From the NCBI RefSeq assembly GCF_000275845.1, contig NW_006766887.1, positions 398,670 to 462,669 of the forward strand: DNA of 64,000 nucleotides, written 5' to 3'. The notes below the pieces were generated by a model. The model saw only the letters and a program-made list of their open reading frames with translations, was not told the origin of the DNA and did not search any database. Of the stretch, positions 1 to 11,774 are shown one piece after another; the first letter of the stretch is position 1; the number at the start of each line of letters is the position of its first letter. The stretch comes from Dichomitus squalens LYAD-421 SS1. Taxonomy: Eukaryota; Basidiomycota; Agaricomycetes; Polyporales; Polyporaceae. A program made the position numbers and the translations under genes.

Positions 1-1
1 C

Positions 2-436
2 GGGCACTACCAGCCCGTGGCGACGTTCGCGGAGCAGGTCGACGCCGGCCTGACGTCCTCGACGTTTGACATCGAGGCGAACATCCGCGACGGCGACTCC
101 AGGGCTGGCCTCGACGAGCGCGGCACTCAGGAGGTGCTGGACATCATGCGCCGGGAGCGGGTAAAGTGAGTGTTCTCGTTTGTGTCTGCTCTGCTCGTTC
201 GCGTCGCCAGTGGGGTTGGTACGGACGGGAGGGGCTGGGACGGTAATTCGCAGGTACTGACTGCTGTGGCGTCTGTAGCTTTGACCAGGCTCGGTTGATC
301 CGGCAGAACCAGTGGCTTGCGGCCAACGGCATCGATCCCTCAGGCAAGTCTTGCTCGCAATTTATCTCGTGCAGTGTGATGAAATCTCGCAAATGTAGGG
401 ATGCCGCTGGACGCAAAGGCTGTAACGCGCCTATGA
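2..436 (+). CDS. DUF2015-type fungal protein, C-terminal part
   Basis: This is the 3' end of a gene that begins before the window. Three exon pieces join in frame: 2-165, 279-343 and 399-436 (stop TGA 434-436). The protein reads GHYQPVATF..., then NIRDGDSRAGLDERGTQEV, then FDQARLIRQNQWLAANGID and ends MPLDAKAVTRL. The 'NIR.GDSRAGLD..G..EV..IM...' and 'FD.AR......L..NGID..G.P.DPKAV' pattern matches what I recall of the DUF2015 family, small conserved fungal proteins of unknown function. The first intron is GT-AG (166-278). The second joins only if it uses a GC donor (344-398, GCAAGT...TAG). The product ends a few residues after the last motif, as expected for the family. Function is unknown, and family assignment is from memory of the motif. 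Confidence 0.72.
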
Positions 437-1182
437 TTGACCTGGTCCTTTCCCTTTTCATCATCTTAATTCCTCCCGCTCACCTTGCTATCGTTGTGTT
501 CTGCGATCCGACCGTTTCTCTTTCTCTACTTGTTGTTTTTGCTCGCAGTTTCCTCGCATACAGCGGTGCTCGTCGCGTCTGCAAATAGCCCACATTCCTT
601 GTTGTTGCTTTCTGTTTCTTTACCTCGCACCTCCTGGGTTCCGTGTAGCAGTCCAGTCCCATCTGTACCATCATCAATATAGCCGCTGTTGCCGTGAGGC
701 ACACAAGTACTTGTGCTCAATCGGCCTTCGTTCAAGCTGGACTCCGTCGGTATCGATGGTGAGTTCTCAATTTCAGTCAACATGTTGCTCAATCTTGACC
801 AGCACAGCAGGTCTTGGAGGCGTGTGCCACGATCCGCAGCGGTCAAGTCGGTGAGGAATATCCTCGCGAGTATCGTGTGTCCACCTTGCATCTCCTATCG
901 CGGTCTATACAGATGGGGTCGCTGGGGACCCCTTTGTATCATTAGTCTGTAACTCTTGTATCCGCGTCCGCTGATAGCGCACTCCGAGATCGGCATCAAC
1001 CATTCACTAAGCTACTAGTAAAACAAAGGCAGTCGAAAGCGCTTTAGCATGGCACAGCGGCGCCTTCATCAAAGGATGCTCGCCGCAGGTACCGGCCATT
1101 CAACCTCTCCGACTACGCACTAAGGTATGCATGCCTTACTCATTGAACGAGCCGTCGGTGGGGACTGACAAGTCACTATAGC
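437..1182. other. Intergenic, no gene recognised
   Basis: This stretch follows the DUF2015-type stop. It holds only short overlapping open frames on both strands with no conserved motif. A short upstream ATG (near 1050) followed by a possible splice donor precedes the gag-like ORF, but I could not join it convincingly. Confidence 0.5.
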
Positions 1183-1680
1183 ATGCAGCTCGATGACACA
1201 CCAAGTGAGCAAGCGGGCAGAGATCACCCAAAACGGCGATACGACGTCGCCGAATTGTTCCTCCCCGAGCACTTGCGCCTGGGCGCGGACAACTGGCCCG
1301 AGTTCGGATTCGCGATCGAGACCGTCCTCCGCCTGAAAGGGATTCCGCTCGGGCACCTGCGGTGCGCCGGGTGTCCGTCGGGATCGGCACGCCCCCGGAT
1401 GCCTGGTCCAGTCGACGGAGCCGACGGGGACGGGTGGGCGGCGGACGACGAGCTCTGCAAGACGTTGCTCGTGCTCAATGTCAGGAGCGACCACGTGCGG
1501 CTGGCGGGGCGGGCGCACGACGGGTGGACTGCGGCGCAGATGTGGGCGTTGCTCGTGCGACGGCACGAGGAGAGCGAGCGGGAGCGGGAGAGAAAGGTCG
1601 CGTGGCTGCAGTGCGTCGGGGTTTTGGCTCCATGGGTGTTCCTTGCGGTTGTGTGTACTGCGTCGCTTTTGGGTGCATGA
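1183..1680 (+). CDS. Gag-like (UBN2-type) small protein, intact copy
   Basis: An uninterrupted 165-residue frame from ATG 1183. It carries FLPEHLRLGADNWPEFGFAI followed by ETVLRLKG, then GWAADDELCKTLLVLNV, then DGWTAAQMWALLVRRHEE. This is the layout of the UBN2/copia-type gag domain (W..F...E..LR.KG, then an acidic W..D..C...I.LN block, then TA..MW..L). No zinc knuckle, protease, integrase or reverse transcriptase follows. The last 27 residues are hydrophobic and could be a tail anchor. However, the DNA after codon AAG near 1595 also fits an intron (GTCGCG...CATAG), so the true C-terminus is uncertain. A second, frameshifted locus lies at 11775-12330. It is either a domesticated gag fragment or a transposon relic. 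Confidence 0.5.
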   Translation: MQLDDTPSEQAGRDHPKRRYDVAELFLPEHLRLGADNWPEFGFAIETVLRLKGIPLGHLRCAGCPSGSARPRMPGPVDGADGDGWAADDELCKTLLVLNVRSDHVRLAGRAHDGWTAAQMWALLVRRHEESERERERKVAWLQCVGVLAPWVFLAVVCTASLLGA

Positions 1681-2052
1681 TCCGTGTTGTCGCTTCATAG
1701 CTGTTGGTAAGCCTGGTTTTGCAAACATTCCCTAATGCCCCTGTGTGTTGTGATGCTGTTGTCAGCAAGAGACAAGTAGGTATAAGTTGCGGTGGACCGG
1801 ATGCGGCGGCCGGGAAGACAAGAAGAGTGCTGACGAGGCGGAGTGGCCGAGATGTCTATGCAAGGCTAGGTGGAGATCACGGAAGCCAAAGGACTCGTGG
1901 TTGAGGCGTGCGAGCGAGAGTTTTGTCAGAGAGATGACGGATTGGGACGGGATGACGTCGTGAGCCATGTGTGCGCACGGGCGCCTGTCAAGTCCATACT
2001 TACGCTGCTGTGCGCATCGACGACTCACTTGACCCTGCTTCGCCGCTAAGCC
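1681..2052. other. Intergenic upstream of the sterol acyltransferase
   Basis: The 372 bases before the acyltransferase start contain no coding frame with a recognisable motif. The pyrimidine-rich run shortly before ATG 2053 is typical of fungal transcription start regions, but no defined promoter element could be assigned. Confidence 0.4.
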
Positions 2053-4162
2053 ATGTCTTCCTCGTCCGGCTCACATTCAGCCTTGCCTGCGCTTGCGAGC
2101 GCGAAATATCCCAATGGCTCCACTGCTTCCACCACCGTCATGGCACAGGGCACCGTATATGTCTCTCAGCCCTATCGCTCGTCCTCGCAGAACAAGCTCC
2201 GCGCCATGGTCACCTTCGCCCCCCGCAAGTCCCTCTTCGACATCTCCAACGAGTCCACTACGTCGAATCAGTTCCGCGGCTTCTTCACCCTCTTTTGGCT
2301 CTCGCTCTTCATCTTCGCCGTCCGCACCTATGTCCGCAGCATAGAGCTCAACGGCTGGCCCCTCAACTTCGAGTTCGCGTCCATGTTCACCAGCGATGGC
2401 CTCACACTCGCCCTCTCCGATGCCGTCCTCGTGCTCAACACCGGCCTGTGCGTGCCCTTTGCGAAGGCGATCGCGAAGGGGTGGATCAGGTACTACCCCA
2501 TCGCCCTCGTCATCCAGCATCTCTGGCAGTGCGCCGTGCTTGCTCTCGCAGTGACATGGACGTTCAACAGGTGCGTGCGTGCTTTTTGACGTGACAGTCT
2601 GCGCACTCAGAATGATACCAATGCAGACACTGGCCGTGGGTCCAGTCAGGGTTCCTTACCCTCCACTCATTTGTGAGTACTCGTTGCAGCCATCGCCCCC
2701 AGCGACGAGTCACTCGCTCGCGTTGCTGCGCTTGCCCGCCCCTTGCACCGTCTTCTTTGCGCGCTCCGATCGCTCATCTACATCCCGATGCCAGGTCATG
2801 ATCATGAAGATGCACTCGTATCTCAGCACCAATGGCGAGCTCGCCCACGCGAACAGCCAAGCCGAACGTGTCCTCGACCAGCTCCAGAAGGCGACCGAGT
2901 CCGAAGGCGGTTGGGACACTGCGCTCAGGAAGGCAGAGGCCGCGATGGTCCACTCGGATGTCCCTATTCCGGCAGGCACGCCCGACATACCCGAGGACGC
3001 GCCCGCAGGCAGCACCACCTCGTACGTCGACGCGCGCACCGCCGTCACCCTCCGCCAACGGCTGAAGACCGCCGCGGCGGAGAACGAGGGGGCGAACGGC
3101 GGGCCCGGGGTGAAGACGACGGGCACGCGCGTGCTGCCGCTGAACCCGGCGGGGATCGCGACGCACCCCCCAACGCCGTCCGAGATCCTGTCGCACCACC
3201 CCAACGCGCAGATCGCGGCGCTGGCGAAGACGCACGTCGAGCTGGAGCGCGAGCTGACGGGCCCGGTGGAGGGCAAGGTGCGGTGGCCGGCGAACGTGTC
3301 GCTGCGGGACTTTGCGTGGTACCAGCTGACGCCGACGCTGGTGTACGAGCTCGAGTACCCGCGCACGGAGCGGATCCGGCCGCTGTACGTGTTCGAGAAG
3401 ACGGTCGCGTTCTTCGGGACGTTCGCGCTGCTGTACACGATCGTGGAGACGTTCATCATCCCGCTCACGCCGACGCCGGACCAGAGCTTCGTAAGGAGTT
3501 TGTTGGACTTGTCGATGCCGTTCATGATCTCGTACTTGCTGCTGTTCTACATCATCTTTGGTGAGCACCCGTCGACGTCTCGCGCCCGGCGCGTGCGCAC
3601 GCTGATGTCGGTTTAGAGTGCATATGCAACGGCTTCGCGGAGCTCAGCTAGTGAGTCGCTCGTCTGCCTGCCTCGCGCCTCGCCGTCCGTTCTTTTCTGA
3701 CATGCGCACATCGGTGCAGCTTCGCGGACCGCAACTTTTACGACGACTGGTGGAACTCGACGTCGTGGGACGAGTTTTCGCGCAAGTGGAACAAGCCGGT
3801 TCACACCTTCCTCCTGCGCCACGTGTACGCGTCGACGATGAGCTCGTACAAGCTCTCGCGCCAGAGCGCGATGTTCCTCACGTTCCTGCTCAGCGCGGCC
3901 GCGCACGAGCTCGTCATGGCCGTCGTGACGAAGAAGATCAGGTTCTACTTGTTCGTCTTGCAGGTGCGCGCGGCTTTGGAGTTTCGTTTGTCCTGACGGG
4001 CACTGACCGCTGGGTGTTTTGGTGTAGATTGCGCAGATCCCGCTCATCGCGATAGGGCGGATCCCCGCGATCCGGCGGAACAAGCTGCTCGGAAATCTAG
4101 TGTTTTGGCTCGGGCTGTACGCCGGCTTCCCGCTGCTCTGCGTCGCGTACTGCGCGTATTGA
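2053..4162 (+). CDS. ARE2: Sterol O-acyltransferase (ACAT/ARE type, MBOAT family)
   Basis: The enzyme esterifies sterols with fatty acyl-CoA for storage in lipid droplets and acts in the ER membrane. Six exons join in phase: 2053-2570, 2627-2672, 2795-3560, 3617-3650, 3720-3963 and 4028-4162, giving 580 residues. A soluble Ser/Thr-rich N-terminus is followed by SNQFRGFFTLFWLSLFIF, which opens the first membrane segment. Exon 5 holds the family signature FYDDWWN, and the downstream SAAAHE carries the catalytic histidine of MBOAT enzymes. A long hydrophilic Ala-rich segment separates the early membrane helices from the core, as in yeast Are1/Are2. DGAT1 is the nearest alternative, but the FYxDWWN context and overall layout favour sterol acyltransferase. 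The second sterol gene in the window is ERG4, about 8.5 kb downstream. Confidence 0.9.
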
Positions 4163-4973
4163 GCGGGGCGGGGGAGGGGCGTGCGGCGAACACACATCCT
4201 ACTACGCTTTTGCCTTTGCTAGGCTCTCATCTGTCTATCTCACACGCGCAATCTCAAGACGCCACACACACCTATCTTGCATACGGGCACCCCGCGCAGG
4301 GACGGGAGACTCGCGACTATGACCGTGACGAACAGAGATGCAGATACCCTAGCGAGCCCCTTTGGTTCCGGTGCTCGACATGTTATTTAATTCCGGTATC
4401 CTTCACATCACGTATCTGTACGTCCTCGATGTTGGGAGCATAGCGTCCCTCCCCCCTTACCATACTAATTCGAATAATATTGCTGGTCGCGCTCTCCAAT
4501 CTTTCTTGTCTCGAGACGGCGTGGAATTGTGTCAGTTTCGGTTCTATATACCGCGGCCTCTATAATACTCTCTGGAAGCGAGGATCTCGACTTCGCTGGG
4601 ATGTCGTGCATGCTTCGAGTCCGCTATTATCCGGGCGGTCCATGATCGGGACCGCGGGAGCTTGCGGAGAACATCTATCGTGTGTGACGATTCGGTCGCA
4701 ATGGCTGCACTTGGAGTACTCGGACAGGCGCAGTAAGTTAGACAAGCTTGAACGTAGTCTCTTGTCTGAAGTGCTATCTACGCAGGTTGAACACCAACCT
4801 CTCAGGGAGGTCGTATTGTCCTGATGGACTCAAGAGCACATCGGGGGTCCGCTCATGCATGTGCCTCAGCTGATGCAAGACTGTTTTGAACTCAGGAGCA
4901 AGATGGCTGGCTGAATACAACCCGGTTCAAGACATGCCTCAGAGTCGATTCAGAAAACCCTCCACCGTCAGCG
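4163..4973. other. Convergent 3' intergenic region
   Basis: This is the space between the stop of the acyltransferase (plus) and the stop of the TRP channel (minus). It must hold both 3' UTRs. Only short frames without motifs were seen. Confidence 0.5.
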
Positions 4974-7900
4974 TCAAGTCGACTCGCCGCCTCCGCGCCT
5001 CAGATTCCTCGAGATCTCCACAAGAATATCCTCGATCCGCTTCTGCCTGTCCTCGATGCTCGCCAACCGACGCTCCCACTCCGACCCCTCCGAGTTGCCC
5101 TCGCTCTCCACCTGGGCCGCCGTCTCGTGCGGCCCCGGGGACCGGCCTCTCTCCGCCTCCTCCGGCTGCTCTGACAGGCTCCCGCGCCCGTCGTCCGGGC
5201 TCGTAGACAGCGGAGCAGCCGCGTACAGGCCGAGATGCGAACGCGACTGCGGGCTGCTGTGGGTTGGGAACCTTCGGAGAGCGGTGCTGCTCTCCCCCGT
5301 TGCGCCATACGCGTCCGGCCTGTGCACGTGCGGCCCGTGCGCCGCGACGGAGTAGGTCCGCATGCGTCTGGGCGGGGACGGCGCTGCGTGCAGCGACATG
5401 AGCCTGCGGCGCGTCGCGGGCCCGTAGCTCACGAGCGCGCCTGGGGCCGGGGCAGGCGCTCCGCCGTGGCCCTCGCCGGGGCCGGGGTGTGCGCCGGAGC
5501 CGTCGACGGGGATCTGCGCCTGCGCCTCGGGGACGATGTCGTCGTCCACGATGAGCGGCTGGAAGATCTGCGCGAGCGGGCTTGCGGCTGCCTGCGCGAC
5601 GTCGAGTCCACGCGTGACGATGGAGTTCAGCCGCGCGCGCGGGAGCGGTATGTGCTGCGGGGGCTGCTGTGCTCGAGTTTGGCTTTGTGGCGAGGTTGAG
5701 GGACCTGGCTCCGGGAGCTCCGCTTTGTGCGGGGAAGGGGAGCGAGGTGGGGTGGAGTGGCCTGCGGACGATGGGGTTCGGCGCATCTGGCGAATAGATG
5801 CCCCGGACGGACGCCTGCGTGATGCCTGAGAGACGCGACGAGGGGTGATACCGATGGGCGGAACGGAGTCGGTTTCCTCCATGTCCAACGCGCTCTCTTC
5901 AAGCTCTTCCTCTAGCTCAAAGATCTGTCACTCACTAGTGGATTAGGAAAGGCTGAGGGTAGGCAAGCCATACGACTCCTACCGCGTCAATGTCAGCATC
6001 CGGTCCTGATAAGCCCTCGAATAGCGCTGTAGGGGATTGTTGGTATGAAATGTTTGATTGAACAACAGGGAGGCCTACTCAATCGCTTGAGGTGTCTAGG
6101 CAATGTGTCGAAGAGTTTCTCAGCTGCAGCGGATACCGTCTCGTAGAAGGTGAAAGTTCCAGTCTGCTTCGCTTGTCGCTCATAGATCGCGATACAGATG
6201 AGGATTGGGAAGCTCGTGAGTCGGATCATAAACACATTGACCTACACAAACTGCATCAGACGGGTCATTGAAAGACACAAGCGTACATACCTTGTGGAAC
6301 CAGCGAGGTGTGAGTATGTAGCTCGCGGGATACATAAGGCAGAGAGCGACGAGGTTGACTGGTGGTTGGTAGGAGAATAGCGAGTCTGCCTTCACCCTAT
6401 CAAAGAAAACATAAGGCCATGCAGTAAATAAGACAAGGCAATACGGGGGTCTTTGGCTTACCCTTCAATCGTTGACACCGCGCGACGAAACATTGCCTAG
6501 CGTCTGTTAGTACGAGGAACGGAAGCACGCAGTAGTTCGCCGCACCTCCGCCGATGCATCGTCATTGATGGTAGAGAAAGTGTGGGATAGAATCTACCTA
6601 GGACGTGAGACCACCGTACTCCACTTCGCAGGAGGCGATACTCACAGACACCAACACTAGTTGTAGTCAATGTCAGTAGAGTTGTAATCAATTGGGAACC
6701 TGGGAGAACATACCGGTCAGGAGTAGAGTATTGCTCAAACACGCATATGTGATCATCAGGAGTGGACCGAATATTGGATGGAAGTGGGCTTCGAGCCTGT
6801 CAATGGGTGTTCAGCTGGACTCTTGACAAGAGTATGACGTACAGGCGTTGTCAAAGCCGCTAGCGTCCAATCCGAACCACAGGTCAAGCATCCACCAAGC
6901 CACAGTCCTGCAAGGTCGCCGATGGTGAGTGCGTCTGGAGTAGAACTAGGGTCAGCCAAACTCTTACCCCGCACTGTATCTGGTAAGTTGGTGACATGAT
7001 CAGTCGATGGACCTCTAAGGCGATTGAGGACACACACCCCGCATTATCCTTGCCCAACCTACGAAAGCGAAATTAGTCAAATGATGGGTGAGAGAGACTT
7101 GACTGATAGCGATATCAACTTACGTCCACAATGCATACAGAAAGCCTCCAAAACAGAACGCCGCGATCATCATGAGGACGACAAACTGGATTATCATGGC
7201 ACGTAATGACAGCACCATGACGTTGTCCTTGAAAGTCACGAACGCCAACCTGATGGCCGTCTCATCAGCGGCCGGAGCAGACGACAATCACGAGGGGAGG
7301 GGAGAATATGACCTCGGGAACATCAGCACGGCTATCAACGCAAGACAGTTGTTGCCCATTTCCCTCGCCCAACGCCCTGTCGCAGGAGAGGCTCAGCTGT
7401 TGAGTAGGACGAAAGGGTGACTACATACTGTCGTCATACACTCCAACCAATCTCATCACGGCGTAAGTGCAATATAGCGTTACTGTGTTAGAAACGGTGA
7501 CAGTGAGCATTGATTCGATGATATCGTTCAGATACACTGACCAAAAGCGAGATCGAAGCCGTTCTAAAGCACGAAAGATGAGTCGTCAAGAGCAGGATCA
7601 CAAGATTCTTGCACTGACCCATGTACCCTTGAAGTATACTACACCGACATGAATAAAGAGCACGGCAATGGTATTGAATGGCATGGCGTACCTTTGATTC
7701 CATGTTCTTGCATAGCGGCAACCTTCTCCAGAGTGAAACCTAGCGCATATACCATAAAGACTATCTCGGCTGTATTTATGCCATCCAGCTCATTGAACTC
7801 GATAGCGCATATAAAAAGGATGAACAGGACAAGGAAGCTGCGTAGTGTAGTCATGAAAATCTCGCTCGTGGGATCTGTGGTCCACTCTTACTTCGTGTAC

Positions 7901-9007
7901 TCTAGGACTGAACGTATTGCGGGTACTTTGAGTCTGAGCAGCCGACCATTAGCGCATACGGAGGGCGACGAGTTATGGACCCTACCGGTAATGGTCTAAG
8001 AGGGGTGCCTTGTGCGGGTCATAGAAGTGTATAGGGTTACGCTTGTAAGTCTTTGGACGGACCAGATCATTAGTATATATCACTGCTTATCTGCTAAACT
8101 CTACAAACATCTGAGAGGATTGAACGAATGCTTTCCGCCTGATACACGATTTTCCCGCTGCACAGGCATGTGAGTACGTTGCATTCCAGAGACCTAAGAT
8201 TGAACTCACCTCCAGATACCATCAATGACCTTCTGGCATGGCGAGCTTTTGATGAAGCGTTTCGCTTGGCTCAGAATAGCCATCTCTATGGCGTTTCCGA
8301 CACGATCCTCGAGATCGTCGTCGTATTCTTCACGTGCGCGGTCCAGAACAGCCGATGGGGCACCAGAATATACAGACCAACTCGTAGTTAAAACGAGCGC
8401 GAGCTCCAACATGTCCTCCGCGTGCTCTCTCAGCGCACGAATGGCTAAAATCTCGCAGAAGTCGGCCCGCGTGCGAGAAAGAGCAGCGGTAGCCAGGTGT
8501 CCGTCGCGGAAGAAGTAGACGCGGTTCAAGAGTAGACAGAAGACCACGGACATGTTCCCTTGTCGCTGTATGGTGCCATACTTTTCAAGGAGAGGTCGAA
8601 CCAGGGTGTAGGTCAGGTCTGGAGCCGTAAGCTATAATCCCGCATGGAAGAAGCGTAAGCTGAGCAAGACGGGACGGCTCAGACATCGATAACGCACCGC
8701 CTCGTGTGTCAAAGGAGTATCTTCAGGGTGATCAGTTCACTGCAAAGAGGAGACACTTTCCCAACGTACCTATGAAATGCTAGATGAAGCCCATAAGGAC
8801 GACGCGATGAGAACTTACGCGTGAGGGCCGACAGGAAGAGAAGACCATACCATGACGTCCTTCATAAATTATCAGGCATGCAGTAATGTGACCTCTGCGA
8901 CCACTCACATGTCTAATCATATGAATGACAGGATACACCTCCGTTGCAGCGACATGGACGGAATGGAGGAGCGGTTGACGTTCTAGTGGCGCTTCAGTGT
9001 CTGCCAT
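4974..9007 (-). CDS. YVC1: Yvc1-type TRP vacuolar calcium channel
   Basis: A multi-exon minus-strand gene. In fungi this family releases Ca2+ from the vacuole. Exon 1 (8909-9007) starts MADTEAPLERQPLLHS and runs to VYPVIHMIRH; the following exon pieces give DTPLTHEA and LTAPDLTYTLVRPLLEKYG, the conserved TRPY N-terminus. Further coding blocks are at about 8206-8553 (helical repeat-like region), 7690-7910 (first membrane helices, with FLVLFILFICAIEF and YALGFTLEKVAA), around 7560 (NGFDLAF), and 6000-6400 (SYQPPVNLVALCLMYPAS and IRLTSFPILICIAIYERQ, the last membrane segments). The last exon, about 4974-5890, is a long Pro/Ser/Arg-rich cytoplasmic tail ending in a short coiled coil (RLASIEDRQKRIEDIL). 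Exact boundaries of the small middle exons were not resolved. The family call rests on several blocks in the right order. Confidence 0.83.
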
Positions 9008-9375
9008 GCTGTTCTTCGAATTTGTTCACGGTGTCATCAAAAGCCGTGTCAATTATCGTAACAGCAAAGGCAGCAGAGGGCACGCAGCGATGCAGCAGCG
9101 GTCAAAGGAAATGGGTGACTGAACGAGAGCGACAGTGTCGCGGGGTCGCGCTGGGCTCAGCCACACAACAGGCTACATACTGTGAGGACAATCTTATCTA
9201 ATCTAACTATTGGCGCCCAGTCGTCACCTGCGTCCTCCGAAACCCGCGGACTTGGCATCTTGCTAATCGACACTCTTCCCTCGTACATAACCCTGGTGAG
9301 TAGCAGTCGCCTATAGTTAATGCCCTTCGTGAGTTTCCGCTATTCACTGTCTCACCTCTTGTAGCCAGCCCCTCC
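9008..9375. promoter_or_regulatory. Divergent intergenic region, YVC1-like / F-box gene
   Basis: The 368 bases between two divergent start codons must hold both 5' regions. No TATA box or other named site could be assigned with confidence. Confidence 0.4.
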
Positions 9376-10947
9376 ATGAACTCCCAAACAAGGCTGCCCC
9401 ACGATGTACTCCTCATCATCGCTTCGTTCGCCGACAGACACTCCCTGCTATCCCTCCTGGCCACCTCCCATCAACTTCATAAAGACTGCGCAAAGTACCT
9501 ACTCAGAAACACCGTCTTTCTCGATGGTAATCAAGACATAGTTTCCTTCATATACTTTATGCGTCCCAATGGCCGCAGGAGATGGCGTCACCTACGTGCC
9601 CTACACTTCGGTAGTGAATCACCAAGTCCACGCATCGCAGAGGAGCTTGCCAGGGTCATACCACGTGCGTCACATCTCCAATCCCTCGAATTCGACAACG
9701 CCGAGAGGACACTCGGGGCACACCCCGGCCTCGCCCCCGCTTTCGGTGCCATCAAGACCGTGAAGTATGTCGCCATCGACTACGGATACCAGCATGCGTG
9801 CAGAATGCTCGAGGCCATGCACTGGCCGCTGGAGACCGTTGTGCTGCATAACGCAGACTACGGTGGTGGTTGGCCGGACCGGGATAAGCTCGAACGAATG
9901 CATCCTGCCTCGTTGCTGAAGAATTCCCGTGCTACTCTCAAGACTCTCGAATGCGATTGCTGGCGGGAATGCAGCGACGTACTGGATACGTACCCCGTAT
10001 ATCCTCAGCTGGAGAGCCTTCATGTTGAAGGCGTATGGTGTCCTCGCAGTGCGCAATGGGCCATCTCTTACCCCAACCTCAAACGGCTGTCGGTACATAC
10101 TCTCGAGGGCCACTTTATAGAAAGTGGGGAAGAAGATATTACAGAGCTAGCCGTTAATCGGTCGCTCAATGTGGAAGAATGCTTGAAGCAGGTGCAGCGT
10201 TGGAACGAACTGGAGCATTTCTCCGGAGGTGTGGCAGACCTCTACTTGCTTGGCTTGCCCTGTCGAATTCGGAGCGCGCGCATCGCCATGTCTGCTCGAT
10301 CTTCGCAGTTCTTCCCCGCCGCCATGAAAGCCGCGCGTCCTACACAGCTCACATTGATCATTGACGACGAACTCTTCAGCCAACCAGTCCCGACATACCT
10401 GCAAGACCCCAGTCTCGCGGATCTCCAGAGCTTGGAGCTCGTGATACGCATGACCCCAGGGCGTTCGAGAGGGATTGCCGGAACAACGGAGGCTGATGTT
10501 GAGCGCTTCTTAGTGAGTGTCATGTCCTCATCCATATACTGCTTCAGGGCATCCTGACGTTGTAATCATCGATCCTAGGGACACGTTCTCGACGCACTAC
10601 TGCGTATCTCCGCTCGCGAACTCACACTGGACATCAATTGTGACACTAATGTAATTTACCCCATCTGGCCTTCATCCTCCGATGGGTCGGACGGGGAAAT
10701 TGCCTGGATTATCAGTCGCCGCCCCTCTACCCCCATTCCCCCTACCGCTATCGAAACCTGGTGCAATGACGTGGACGTTCATGCTCTGACGCGTCGATGC
10801 CTCGAAGAGGCGCCGTCTTTAGAAAGAGCTAAGGTCACGGTTAGCCGGTGGGCCTCTCGCTGCCGGAAAGTAGCCGAGTGGTCGAGGAAGCGGGGACCAG
10901 ACGGCAAACTGCAGCCTGCATGTCAATCAACTCCTCAGGAGGGATGA
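9376..10947 (+). CDS. F-box protein with LRR-like C-terminal region
   Basis: Two exons join in phase: 9376-10512 and 10579-10947, giving 501 residues. The N-terminus (residues about 5-45) reads TRLPHDVLLIIASFADRHSL followed by LSLLATSHQLHKDC, a standard F-box of the L(P).(D/E)(V/I)L..I..F..(R)..L..L..(T/V)C..L form. F-box proteins link substrates to Skp1 in SCF ubiquitin ligases. The remainder has irregular leucine/tryptophan-containing segments such as LQSLEFDN, LETVVLHN and NLKRLSVHT, like the degenerate LRR regions of the large F-box families in mushroom-forming fungi. The tail (WASRCRKVAEWSRKRGPDGK) is basic. The substrate is unknown. The locus is intact, unlike the F-box/WD40 locus at 27.5-29.8 kb. 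Confidence 0.78.
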
Positions 10948-11774
10948 ACAATGCCATCGATTCCTCGCGCTCATGTCCATCTACCCTGGTGAGAGTCGAC
11001 ACTTTCCATGCCCGGTGGACTGGCCAACCAACTGCTGATGATCTTCCGAGGGAGATCCAAGTGGTTTTGCTCGTTGGCGATCGCATGATGTGCAGGCGAT
11101 GGGTCGCTGGTGAGTGCTATCGTTGTATTTGGCAGCAGCGTGTGCTCATAGAGAGTCCTTGCAGATGGCCAGCCTGCCGACCGACATACCCGCTGTGAAA
11201 GACGCCGCCTGACGTCCACATAACCCCCATCCCCGCAGTATTGCTCGCTTCTCATGGCTGCACCCAGGTTTTGTAACATATATGAAATATCATGCACTTT
11301 ATGAACGTGTGCTATATGTCCTACGTGAGTTGGAATTGGACCTCCGGATACGTGTTCCGAACATGACAAAGCACCTAAGGGCAACGAGGGATTGATCGTT
11401 GATCCTTTGGCGAGACCTGTTCGCTGATATGCGATGATGACGGACTATTGTCTATGTAGATATCCAGAGCAAGTTAGGTTCATAGAACTCTTGGCCTTGA
11501 AAGCTATTCATGGTTGCTTTGTTTTGCCCTCTGCCCGTGAATCATGCCCTGATGCCGGCTCAGGCTTCTCAACTCCCCTTCACAGATCGGTTAACCATTG
11601 TACCACCCATGCGCATCTCAACATAAGGACGAAGAACACGCTCGCATAACTTCCAACCATTCCTCTAAAACCCATATTGGAACTATCGTACGTCCCGGAC
11701 ACCTCCCTCTAATATCCGACGTTTTCGCTGACCCTAGACGCACTTATCTCGATAGAATCTAGGTGGATAGAAAC
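10948..11774. other. Intergenic, no gene recognised
   Basis: About 0.8 kb after the F-box stop. It contains short frames on both strands without recognisable motifs, and no repeat was recognised. Confidence 0.45.
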
